Below are positions 49,242 through 60,049 of a stretch of DNA of 64,000 nt, in pieces (position 1 is the stretch's first letter; every line of letters starts with the position of its first letter). The translations under genes and the position numbers were made by a program. The notes beneath the pieces were generated by a model. The model was given only the letters and a program-made list of their open reading frames with translations. It did not search any database and was not told the origin of the DNA. The stretch spans positions 12,422,660 through 12,486,659 of the forward strand of contig CM053260.1 of assembly GCA_028583405.1 (NCBI GenBank). Reading direction: 5' to 3'. The DNA is from Pogonophryne albipinna. Taxonomy: Eukaryota > Chordata > Actinopteri > Perciformes > Artedidraconidae.

Positions 49242-49793
49242 TTGCTGCTTGCATGTGAGAAAGATGACTACCTTAAGGCTTTTAGAAGTTTAGGTACTAA
49301 CTTTAACTTGGAGCAATCAACATTTGCACTTCTTTGCCGGTATGTATGTCACCTATATGATCAGCCAGCAGCCGAAAATGTAAATGATGCTAGGTACAAG
49401 GCTTTCTGTATGGCATCATCGGCCTTGCCAGAATTAAGCATTCCCCCTACTCCTGATGCCCTCCATCAGCACTGCAAAAGGGCAAATTACCAGGCAGCAA
49501 TAATGAGGTCCTGTCTCAAAAGAGAAATAAATGCTCCATCACCTGCAGGATATGGTTGGGAAATAGAGGATGGGAACTTACACGTCACCTGGATTACAAG
49601 AAATCCTGCCCCTGACAGTGTGTTGAATGTGATACACTGCAGCTGCAAAGAGTCTGCCTGTGAGAAAGGCAGATGTTCATGCTTCTCTGCAGGACTCTGT
49701 TGCACAGACTTATGTCGTTGCTCAAATTGTGCAAATAAAAAAGAAACAGAGGAAGAGAACGATGACTGCCCTGACACTGACAGTGAGGAATAG
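49242..49793 (+). CDS. CXC (tesmin/TSO1-like) Cys-rich protein, probably C-terminal part
   Basis: A 183-residue open frame lying between the arms of the inverted-repeat element. It has a helical region (FALLCRYVCHLYDQPAAENVN, RYKAFC), then LSIPPTPDALHQHCKRANYQ and the Trp-containing stretch PAGYGWEIEDGNLHVTWITR. It ends in a Cys-rich module HCSCKESACEKGRCSCFSAG...CCTDLCRCSNC, whose spacing (CxC-x4-C-x4-CxC-x6-C-x3-CxC-x2-C) fits a CXC DNA-binding fold. Similar proteins are common, unnamed and repeat-associated in fish and invertebrates, as far as I recall. The first codon (TTG at 49242) is not a convincing start, so the N-terminal part may be missing or spliced in. An AATAAA follows at about 49848. 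Function is not assigned beyond probable DNA binding. Confidence 0.6.
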   Translation: MLLACEKDDYLKAFRSLGTNFNLEQSTFALLCRYVCHLYDQPAAENVNDARYKAFCMASSALPELSIPPTPDALHQHCKRANYQAAIMRSCLKREINAPSPAGYGWEIEDGNLHVTWITRNPAPDSVLNVIHCSCKESACEKGRCSCFSAGLCCTDLCRCSNCANKKETEEENDDCPDTDSEE

Positions 49794-50139
49794 GAGTGTC
49801 CTTATTCTGTTTTGTACTGTTTTCTATGTCATACCTTTTATATTTGTAATAAATCTCGTTTTTATGGTTCATCAGTGTTGTTTTCATTTGTGGAGGGATG
49901 AATGAGTAAATAAATGAATCAATGGACATTGGTATAAGTACTGCATTTTATTGATCTAAATTACTTAACGTAACAAGTTAACCTTCTTCTTGGACGCAGC
50001 TATGTATGAAATCAAGTCATGTTTATTTAACGTGTACAGGGTAACAATAACAACAGACAGACAGACAAAAATTCCTCAGTCTAATGGAATAATCCACGAG
50101 CTCAGCCAATGAACCTAGCGATGCGAACATGGTAGTCCA

Positions 50140-51224
50140 GGGCCCTTTCTCATTTCTCTAACTCCCCTCCTCGACTCCCCCCCTCGACTCCTATCCTCGA
50201 TACTTAGTCCCGCCCACAGGAGATGTGAGCCGAGGAGCCGAGGAGGGGAACCGAGGAGAGAGGAGGGGAAGCAGCAGGCGGTTAGAGAAATGAGAACTCC
50301 TCTCCTCTGAGCGGTCATTTTAAAGAGACGTCCATTAATGATGACAGGAGGCACAGCAGCCCTCTGTCTGATGGACAGATGTGTTCATGACCACTTTGAT
50401 TCATTCACAGTTCGGAATAATGAGACAATAACAGGCTACAGATGCGGACACACACATACACACACATATATGTATATATTTATATACATATATATACAAT
50501 TTCAGAATCAAACAGAGCACTCTCATATTAACGTAACACTATCAGAGACTGGATATATCCCCCCCCCCCCCTCTCTGGTCGCTACAATGAGGAAAATAAA
50601 TGACGGGCCAAAAGTTTTATTTACAAGTATTAAAAGTAAGCAGAGGACACCAAACCAACTGAGACCTGTCTGTCCGCTGCATCTACACACACACTGTACC
50701 AAACACACACACGCACCTACAGCTAACAGCCGTTGTGTATCTTATTATGTGAAGCACTAAATGGTTTTAGAAAAATATGGACTCTTTGTTTGTAGATATC
50801 TACTAAACTACAGCAAATAAAGAGAGTAGGCCTGTTATACTGAGTGATATATATTATACACACTGCTCTGCTTTCTGCACGGACATCACAGCTGTTCTCT
50901 CTGGAAACATCGCGTCGCGATGAGAGCAGTTAATAAAATAATATCCAGGGGATGCATGCAGAGCTGTCATTGGCTGAGATCAGTCCGGACGTGTGTCACG
51001 ACTCTTTGAAACATCTCTGTTGCCGGAAATGCATCCACGAAGGAGCCGTGGAGGACCCATCAGTGTATCCTCGGTTAGAGCTCCTCCAGAGAGCCTCCTC
51101 GATGCTCGATCCTCGAAGTGCATTTAGAGAAATGAGATGTCCTTCAACATGGCGCGCTGAAATTCATTTCCGGGTCACGACCGGAGGACCGAGGAGTCGA
51201 ATTTGATGAAATGAGAAAGGGCCC
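50140..51224. repeat. MITE with GGGCCCTTTCTCATTTC termini
   Basis: Left end GGGCCCTTTCTCATTTC and right end GAAATGAGAAAGGGCCC are exact inverted repeats of 17 bp. CTCCTCGACTCC and GAGGAGCCGAGGAGG boxes follow. Length 1085 bp, non-coding. The target duplication is unclear. It lies inside the CXC-encoding element. Confidence 0.8.
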
Positions 51225-51690
51225 AGGAATGTTGTTGTAGCTGGAGTTGGCTGATAAACGCTGCTAGCCAATGTTGATTCGATGGTCAACTCTGTTCCCA
51301 GATAGTAAAACCTCTCACAAATACCGCGTATATAACGCAAATACCTCGGACTTAGTGATGTATTAAGACATATGACAAAACATGACATAAAACAAGCATA
51401 CAGCACTGTTTAGAATCCATTTGGTCTGGTTTAGCGTAACCATGTAGGCGGCCATCTTTCACTTCTGTTGACAATATGCAGCTACCCAATTGGTGTAGCA
51501 CGATCACGTGACGAACCGTGGCACTACTTTTGACCAAGATATTATTACGCTTTGAAGGGACTAGTTTAGCCAATACTTACGTGCCTAGAAGAATTGACAG
51601 GAATTTTAGCGACAAACTTTTTTTTGGTGGATAAGCATGACTCGTTCTTTTTTATGAACTAAAGATTATGTAGTTCCACTTCTGTGGAGC

Positions 51691-52096
51691 GGGATTTCTT
51701 TTCTAAAGGACTTTTCGAGGTTCACCTTGCGGCCTATAAGGAGCCGTACACATGCTGCCGTTTTTGCGTGGCTGTGTCTTTAGTTGAAAGCCCAGTGGCG
51801 ATCTGTTCATCTGTCATACTGATCATACTGTCAATAACTTTGTTGTTATTAGCATCTGGTTAGCTAGCTATGCTAAAGAATATAAGAAGCTTTTTCTACA
51901 ACCAGTGAGGTAAAGGCACATCTTTATATGATCATTATAGTTATAAAAAATAAGAGAATAAAGTAAATAGGTATAAAATACTATATGACAGTAAAAAAAG
52001 TGGTTATTAATAAACAAGAATACAGTTTGAAAGGGGAGTGATTTGTAAAATATGCATAGAGAAATGCCTACCTTGTAGTCAAGGTAGGCAAGCTTG
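51691..52096. other. Flank of the inverted-repeat element
   Basis: Contains TTAGCATCTGGTTAGCTAGC followed by AAGAATATAAGAAGC near 51848-51892, which resembles a segment inside the hAT MITE at about 48556-48602. No coding content. Confidence 0.4.
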
Positions 52097-52127
52097 TCGT
52101 CACCGTACCTACAAGGTACGGTGACGA
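52097..52127. repeat. Perfect 14-bp hairpin at LINE 5' edge
   Basis: TCGTCACCGTACCT (52097-52110) and AGGTACGGTGACGA (52114-52127) are perfect inverted repeats around a 3-base loop ACA. It lies at the 5' boundary of the L2-type fragment. Confidence 0.85.
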
Positions 52128-52960
52128 CGACCCCCGATTAATTCTGTCCTTTCCCCGCTCAGAGACCCAGGTCGTCGCACGCATCTCTGCTTGTCTAGCT
52201 GACATCTCTCAGTGGATGTCTGCTCATCACCTCAAGCTCAACCTTGACAAGACTGAACTGCTTTTTCTTCCGGGAAAAGATTGTCCCACTCTTGACCTAA
52301 CAATCAACATCGGCACCTCTGTTGTTTCCCCGACTCAGACTGCAAGGAATCTGGGTGTGATCCTAGATAACAAACTGTCCTTCACTGCAAACATCGCTGC
52401 TACAACCCGCTGCTGCAGATACACTCTTTACAACATCAGGAGGATACGTCCCCAGCTGACCCAGAAAACAACGAAGGTTCTGGTCCAGGCTCTCGTCATC
52501 TCACGCCTAGAATACTGCAACTCCCTCCTGGCTGGTCTACCTGCATGTGCCATCCGACCTCTGCAGCTCATCCAGAATGCAGCGGCTCGTCTGGTCTTCA
52601 ACCTTCCAAAATGTTCCCACACCACGCCGCTCCTCTGCTGCCTTCACTGGCTTCCGGTAACTGCTAGAATCCACTTTAAAACAATGGTACTTGCATACCT
52701 TGCTGCGAATGGATCTGGCCCTTCCTACATGGACATGGTTAACCCCAGCGCGTGCACTACGCTCTGCATCAGCCAAACGACTCGCTGCACCCTCGCTGCG
52801 AGGGGGACCCAAGTTCCCATCAGCAAAAACACGTGGGTTTGCTATCCTGGCTCCAAAATGGTGGAATGAGCTCCCCATTGACATCAGGACAGCAGATAGC
52901 TTGCACATCTTCCGGCGCAGACTGAAAACTCATCTCTTTCGACTCCACTTCGAGCGATAG
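52128..52960 (+). mobile_element. L2-type LINE fragment, second copy
   Basis: Carries the C-terminal part of a non-LTR reverse transcriptase and stops about 15 bp before 52975 without a 3' tail repeat. It is a different subfamily from the copy at 24261, since the protein differs at many positions. Truncated at both ends. Confidence 0.8.
52160..52960 (+). pseudogene. L2-type reverse transcriptase C-terminal fragment
   Basis: Reads from the region before ISQWMSAHHLKLNLDKTELL through ARNLGVILDNKLSF, ISRLEYCNSLLAG, QNAAARLVF and LHWLPV. A shift near 52750 moves the frame, which then continues with TPARALRSASAKRLAAPS, FAILAPKWWNELP and RRRLKTHLFRL, ending at 52960. The YxDD active site lies upstream of the fragment and is absent. 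About 260 residues remain. Confidence 0.83.
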
Positions 52961-53042
52961 AATTACTAACAAAGAACTGCTAACAGAGCTGTGAAATTAT
53001 GAATAATGAATGCTGGTGTATACAAGTCTGGCCTAAATCTTC

Positions 53043-53316
53043 TGTCAGAAAGATTGCAGCAATCCAGGGGGTGTAGATATCCAAACTTTAATTGTTCACA
53101 GGAGTTATGGTGTTACAGGATGTTCGTTTGTTATGTTGTGGTTATAGTTTCAGAAACGCACAACGTGGAACACACAACGACCCGTTCACTTGCTGAAAGT
53201 CTGTTTATAACCAGTCGCGCGCTGCGCGTGACTAATGACGTTACAGTGTGAGGGGTGCGTCCGGTAACTATCTCTGGACTGCCTGGGGGGCGTCCCAAAG
53301 CAGGGAAGTTTGCACA
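53043..53316 (-). repeat. Probable 3' LTR of the BEL/Pao element
   Basis: Read on the minus strand, it starts TGTGCAAACTTCCCTG right after the polypurine-like tract. It contains a TATA-type box (GGTTATAAACAG) and an AATTAAAG signal, and may end at ...TTTCTGACA (53043). No second LTR is available for comparison, so boundaries are inferred. Confidence 0.5.
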
Positions 53317-53386
53317 GCCGCCCCCAAATTTACTAGATGAATTTGTAATAGCACAAATGTCCCTGCTAGAATGTGGGGTAGGCATG

Positions 53387-56300
53387 TCAGTCCTCTGGCA
53401 TTTCAGGAAGTGCGATGAGTTTCGCCACAGGTCGAATATATGTAGTGCCTTTAATATTTACCTCTGTAGAGCGTATCCTACCATCATCGCTCAGGTTCAC
53501 TTTGGTTACCCGTCCAACTGGCCAGAGAGCCCTTGGCAGTTGCGGGTCGACAATCATGACGACCTGGTCTGTGGTTAGGTCTGGCGTAGGAGTGTGCCAC
53601 TTTCGACGGAGCTGAAGGTTAGGGAGATAGTTACGTGTAAACTTGGCCCAGAAGTGGTCGGCCAAGACCTGGCTGTGTTTCCAGCGGCGACGCCCAAGCA
53701 GATCGCAGTCGCCGTACACTGCTTGTGGCAATGATGCATCTCGCCGCCCCATGAACAAGAGATTGGGTGTAATGGGGTCTGGATCAGCAATGTCAGACGT
53801 CGCATAGCCGAGGGGCTTGGAATTGAGTATTCCCTCCACTTCCACTAGCACAGTCATTAGGTCCTCTTCAGGCAACGTTTGGTTTTTCAGGACCACTTGC
53901 AGTGAAGCTTTGACAGATTTGATCTCCCGTTCCCATGTGCCGCCGAAGTGTGGAGCGAGTGGTGGATTAAATCTGAAGGTGATACTCTGTTCAGCTAGCT
54001 GTTCCTTCAGACTTGGCTCGAGTGCCGCAAAGGCTTCTTGCAGCTCGCGGTCACCTCCCCGGAAGTTGGTTCCTCGGTCGCAGAGGATCTCGTAGGGTTT
54101 CCCTCTTCTCGCCACGAAGCATCGCAGCGCGAGCAGGAAGGCATCAGTGCTCATACTACATAAAAGGTCCAAATGTACACACCGTGTAGTAAGGCACTTG
54201 AATATAATGCCCCACCTTTTCTCGTGTCGGCGGCCTATCTTTATGCTGTATGGGCCAAAGCAGTCGACACCAGTGGACCAGTATGGTGGTTTGTTTATGC
54301 GTAGCCGTGCAGCGGGTAAGTCTGCCATCTTAGGAATGACAGGTTTGTTCCGCCACTTGCGACACTCAACGCAGGCATATTGATGTTTCTTGACTGCTTG
54401 CCGTCCGCGAAGTATCCAGTAGGTTCTCCTTAGCTCTGCGAATACACGATCGGGACCTGCGTGCAGCAAACGTTTGTCGTCGTCCTGTATAATCAGCTTG
54501 GTGACAGGGTGGTCTGGAGCCAGGATTATAGGATGTATGGTGTCCTCTTTCAGGTATTTCTCTGCCTTCCGGAGACGGCCTCCCACTCTGATTAGTCCTA
54601 TATCCTGGTCGTGTACAGGAGAGAGTGGCAGCAAGCGACTACTAGGGCTGAGTAGTTTCCCTGATTGTAGTGCGGTCGTTTCTGCAGGGAAGGATTCTTG
54701 CTGTGCTCTTTTAAGCAGGACAACCTGTGTCTCTAGTCGGCTGGATGCAGTCATGCTTGGAGCAGCCGCCCCGTGCATGGATTGGTAGGTGACTTCAAGT
54801 AGTTCAGACCATGATTTGAAGAGTGTTAGATCTGGAGCCGCAGGCTCGGCTGTTGCAATGTTGCCGCAGAAAGTGGTGTTGCGCATCTCCTCTGTGTGTG
54901 CAGAACTAACCACGGAGTTAGCTGGCCAGTCGGCTGGAGGCAGTTGAAGGAATGTCGGGCCAGATGTCCAGCGATTGGGCTTAGCTAAGTCCAGTAGATG
55001 CTTTCCCCTTGTAATGTCGTCAGCGGGGTTCTCTTCAGAGGGGACGTATCTCCAGCTGTCGGTTCCGACGAGCTCCTGGATTTCCGCTATCCTTGTCCCT
55101 ACAAACACTTTGTATTGCTGGGAGTCAGACTGAATCCAGTGAAGGACTGTAGTGGAATCTGACCACAGGATTGTTTTGTGTATTGACAGTGTCAGCTCGG
55201 TATGCAGCCGCTTGGCCAACTGTGCTCCAGTCAGGGCCGCACACAGCTCTAAGCGGGGTATTGAGAGCTGTTTCTTCGGGGCTACACGTGACCTTGCCAT
55301 CACGAATGACACCTGCACTCTAACTCTGTCGTCTTCAAACCTCAGGTAGGCGACGGAGCCGTATGCTCTCTCAGAGGCGTCAGAGAAGATGTGTAAGTCG
55401 GCGGAGGTAATGTCGGGAACATCAGAAGTGTAGCACCGTGGCAGGCTGATTTTCTGGAGATTTGGCAGCTCTCTTTCCCAGGCTTGCCACACAGGGAGAA
55501 GTTTGTCTGGCAGTGGTGCTTCCCATCCACTTTCCTTCTTCCAGAGGGCTTGAACTATGACCTTGGCCCGTGTGGTAAAGGGGATGATATAGCCGAGAGG
55601 GTCATATTGGCTGGCCAGTACTCGGTACACGTACCTCAAGGTGGGTTCAGCAGAAGGAATAGCACGGTGCTTGTATCCCAGTGTGTCGGTACTACAGCAC
55701 CACAGGAGACCGAGCGCAGACTCTTGGGGGTCGGTCTTATTAGCGTTTAGCCATAGCTCACACTCAGCTGATTTGGCTTCTGTAGGGATGTGTGAGATAA
55801 CGTCTGGCATGTTGCTGGTCCACTGTCTTATTTCGAAGCCTCCGCTGGCAAGGACTGATCTCAGCTTGTCAATGAGGTTTCTGGCCTGGTCCTGGGACTG
55901 CAGAGACTGGAGACAGTTATCCACATAGAATGAGTGCATCACAGATTTAACTACCTCTTCATTGTCTTTGCTGTGGTCGTTCACGTGGCGCTGCAGGGCG
56001 TATGTAGAACAGCATGGGCTACAGGTGGTCCCGAAGGGCAGTACACGCCACTCGTAGACATCTGGACTGCGATCTGTCTCCCCGTCTCGCCACAGGAAGC
56101 GGAACAGTGGTTGGTCTTCAGGGAGGAGACGCACTTGATGAAACATGCCACGTATGTCTCCGCTGATGGCCACAGAATACTCTCTAAACCTCAGCAGCAC
56201 GTCAAGCAGCGCTGAGCCCAGGATCGGTCCACGAAGCAGATTGTCATTAAGAGGCTTGTTGGTAGTTAAAGGAGCAGTTGAAGACGACTCTGTGTTTACC

Positions 56301-56906
56301 ATTGTGTTGTACAAGATGGTGGGGAATAAACCATGACTCCTTGGAGTTGCTCACCTCTTCAGAGCTAATCTTCACTGCATAACCAGCCTTTTCCAGCTTA
56401 TGGATCTCCTCATTGTAGACTGCTGATAGCTTAGGGTTGCTAGACAGACGACGTTCTGTAGCTCTTAGAAGAGCCATTGTTGCAGTAGGAGGTGCATGCA
56501 GAGAGGGGGCACTTTGCTTACGCAGTAGTGGAGTGGCGTAGCGAGACACATCGTCAACTTTGACACGTACAGTCTTGTCCTCCAGTAGTTCAATGGCTGC
56601 TTTATCCTCACCAGAGCGGGTCACTTCATTGATGCTCCTGAAGGGGAGTGTGTCGAGCTGCCAAAATTTCTCCACGTTCTGATGCAGCTCCTCTGAAGGG
56701 GAGAGGAAGGATGAATGGAGACAGTTGCTCTCACCTGCTGACTGCTGATGGAAACTGGCTGGTCCCTGTATAGTCCATCCGAGTGCCGTGCATACAGCCA
56801 CTGGGCAGCCTGTTGGGCCTGTGCGCACAGGCTGTTTGGGGATGATCAGATGTGTGTTATCTGACCTGATGAGCAGCATGGGCTTGACCTTATTAAAGGA
56901 CGGCAA
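53387..56906 (-). pseudogene. BEL/Pao Pol, one frameshift, N-terminus missing
   Basis: The upstream frame (56906-56247) carries SFNKVKPMLLIRSDNTHLI (end of the protease region), LPFRSINEVTRSGEDKAAIE and the start of the RT (WFIPHHLVQHN, KHRVVFNCSF). A shift near 56265-56280 moves to the main frame, open to 53387. Motifs there are RGMFHQVRLLPEDQ, WRVLPFGTTCSP and the active-site box SFYVDNCLQSL, which has Asn where many elements have a second Asp. Next come RNase H (FSDASERAYGSVAYL, ILWSDSTTVLHWIQ), the integrase zinc finger (CVECRKWRNK) and the DDE core (VDCFGPY, CDRGTNFRGG, APHFGGTWEREIK). Otherwise the frame is intact over about 900 residues. Confidence 0.9.
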
Positions 56907-57629
56907 TGGGATGTCAGTGTTTCCCCTAGGATGGAGTCATAGCAGCGGTGCTAAGGCACGCGGGCCCAGCAAAATGTGAGCGCGGAGCATGTGGACATTT
57001 TAAGTGTGTGTGCGCGTGCGAAGTGCGCCCCGTCATTGTGTTTCTATGTGTCTGCCAGCACAAGAAAGACACATACATCATTAAAGGCTTCAAATGTATT
57101 CAGTATTGTATGAACATTTTATAATTGGTGGTTGGACATCACATCCTCTAGGGGGGTCCGGGGGTATGCCCCCCCGGGAAGATTATTTTTTACATTTGAA
57201 TATATAATGCTTCAATCTGGTGCACTTTGAGCACACAATGACTAGAGACTAGATCTAACTCTAAACACCCATATGAAAAAGATCGTTTTACATTTTAATA
57301 ATCAAATAATTTAACATACCAATAACCTACCATAGCCAATAACACATATATGTAACTTATTTTATTTTTGTTGTTCATTTACATCACTTTCATCTGGCAA
57401 TTTTTTTGTTTAATATCAGGTGTCAAAAGAGCATGGCACCTACAGTAGTAATGAATGTGCCAAATGTCTCCACTTCGTTCCACTGCCCCATTGACTTGAA
57501 TATCTTGGGTTCTGCCAAGGGGTTTACTTCCTTAGTTTTTCTCTCATATATCATTTGTCCTGCCTTGTTTCTTGATCCATATATGTTTTTGTTATGCTCT
57601 ATACATAAAATGACTTGACTTGATTCGAT

Positions 57630-57809
57630 TTAGTGATGATGGCACAGTTGGCATCCTGCCTGAGAGCACTTTATTTTTCTGGGGGTCTTAAAGAATAGCT
57701 CTAAGGCTCTCCTAAAGGGAAAGTCTCTGGTTGGGGGGCCATTGATGCTCAATCGCATACAGGTGGCAAGGTGTTCCCCCTGCAAGCGATTTCTCAAGTC
57801 AGTCTTCAC
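57630..57809 (-). CDS. hAT transposase, last exon (dimerisation tail)
   Basis: Begins after the acceptor TTTGTATTTACAG (57810) with VKTDLRNRLQGEHLATCMRL, then SINGPPTRDFPFRRALELFF, and ends CSQAGCQLCHHH-stop at 57630. This is the C-terminal tail of hAT-type transposases related to ZNF862-like proteins. It continues the ERDFSTLNQ exon at 63709, with the 5.9-kb intron between them filled by another transposon. No stop or shift within the exon. Confidence 0.78.
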   Translation of the reverse strand: MKTDLRNRLQGEHLATCMRLSINGPPTRDFPFRRALELFFKTPRKIKCSQAGCQLCHHH

Positions 57810-58300
57810 CTGTAAATACAAACCAGGGTTCATACACTTTTTCACCAATGATTTTCAATGACTTTTCCATGACTTCTCAATGACCTTTACCTCATTTTCC
57901 ATGACCAAAAAAAAATGACTACTGAAAATAGTTTATTTTAACATGGAACAGGAAAATAAGGTCTGCATATGAAACATATGGTGCCTATCTAAAACTAATC
58001 AAATAGTAGGCTTACTAGCTTCTACACGCTGAAGCAACTGTAGTCAGGGAGGCAAACTCATCAGGTATGAAAAAGGTGACAAGGATCCGAGCCCCCCGAC
58101 CCACGGAATATCGGCTTTAAAATGAGGAATAACAGGATTTTAGCAGTCAGAACAACTAAAGCAGCAGGTAATAATAACAGAAACGCTAAAGAGTCACATC
58201 TAATAGAAATATATAAAAGCATTTATTTTAATTGTGTAGCAGTCAGTTTATAATTTTGGCAGCACTGTTGAGCATAGCTTAGTCTTTCTATCTTTATAGC

Positions 58301-58762
58301 CACTGGTGTAAAGTAACTAAGTTCATAAACTATACGTGGGTACAATTTTGAGATACTTGTACTTTATTTAAGTATTTCAATGTTTTGCTACTTTGTTCTT
58401 CTTCTCCTCTACAGTTCAGAGGTACATGGTGTACTTCTACTCCACTACATGTATTTAATACCTTTAGTTACTTCACAGATGTGGATGAATGATGTGAAAT
58501 CTAATCAAGTGTTAACTCAGACTTTAGTTCCACCTGGAGTAAATTCACAAGCTACCCTGCCGTATACAAAGTCATTCAAACTAGCTGCACCTTTACCAGC
58601 TTTGAGAACACTTTCATGATCAATCATTATAAAACATATCATATATATTATTCTGAAATGGACCAATCTGCAAAACATCTGAGTACTATACTTTTATTAA
58701 GTACAAGATCTGAGTACTTCTACTTTTACTCTAGCACAATATCTATACTTATACCACCTCTG
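58301..58762 (+). repeat. hAT-type MITE, copy 2
   Basis: Starts CACTGGTGTAAAGTAACTAA and ends TATACCACCTCTG. A perfect octamer TTTATAGC flanks it at 58293-58300 and 58763-58770. Its body is the reverse complement of 35025-35551. Non-coding. Confidence 0.92.
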
Positions 58763-60049
58763 TTTATAGCCTATGAAAAAAACGAAGGCTAAAGCTAACG
58801 TTAGCAGATAGTGACAATGTATGCTAGCTAGCTAGCTCAACGATTCCTTAAATAATATTACGACAGAAAAACTTTTCAGTTCACATCACGCTCTGCCGCT
58901 CTGCTCTGAACACCTGAACGCACGGCCCGTTCTAACAGCTGTTCACCAGCGGCTCAGTCTGTGCCACAGTGACTCCGCACAGTTAACGAACGCACCGTAG
59001 ATAATGTGACCCTCATCCCGGAGCAGCAGCGTTCAGCCGACAGGCAGGAAGACTCGAGCACACAGCTCGCGCTTCATATATTAAAAAATAACACCATGCG
59101 CGTTATGATGGCACCAGAGCCATAGAGAGATAAGAGTTACGACACTCCCATAGACCTCCGTTGTAAAAAATGGCGGCGCCTACTTCCGGGGTATGGACAT
59201 CGAAATAGTTCAAAATATTGTCATTTGGGCGTTGGACCTCATTCACTTACATTACGGCGCGTCGATTAGTCCCAGAGGTAAGTTGCTGAAATATCGAACT
59301 CTTTTGAATTGTCAACTGTCTATATTGTATCAGAGGCCCTTTATGATGCTTATACTGGTCTTCATTTGTATATGCACAGCGTAATTATCTATATTTTATC
59401 TTGGTTGTTACAACCAATTTTGCTAGCATTGCCTGCTAGTTAGCTAGCGCGACTTCGTCAGCTTTGAAGGTAAGATTTCAGTAATGAATCGCTAGCAGCT
59501 TATATATCAATGATGCTGGGTAACTAACAAGCAGGATTTAGATTGATTATGTATTTTTATTGTTATTTTGGTTTTTATCTGCTGAACCTGACCGTGTCAG
59601 TCATCCTTAGTCGGCTTTTTCTGTATGATATGACTTAACTGCTAGCACTAGTAGAAATGAGGTGGCGTTTGTGATAAATATTTCATTTAATATTTAATTG
59701 AATTTTGGGATATACTAACATTTCATTATGTGACATGTTGACTGTACTTAGTTTTTTTTTGGTACTGTTCCGTGTTAACTCATCTGTACTGTACAACTAG
59801 CCTAGCGCTACTTTTTAATGCTTGATGGCATGCTAGGATAGATTCCTTTGTATTGTAATACACACTAGTTTAATGATTGTTCATCAAAGGTATTATTCAG
59901 TATTAAAAAAATAATAGCCCACTGAACAGGCTACTCTACAGCAGTGAATGAAGGATGAGCCTAAAACATGGTCATGCATCCAACATGTTTATTTTTAACA
60001 AAATAAACACTTAAAAATAATTAGCACTTTTTTTATTCAGCCTTATATG

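Larger units (their letters stand above)
53043..56914 (-). mobile_element. BEL/Pao retrotransposon, 3' part, cut by a hAT
   Basis: Most of a BEL/Pao pol reads on the minus strand, followed by a G-rich tract AATTTGGGGGCGG and a probable 3' LTR. At 56914 the coding sequence stops abruptly where a hAT terminus begins. The missing 5' half (Gag, protease, 5' LTR) is expected beyond the right edge of the window, on the far side of the hAT. Confidence 0.88.
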
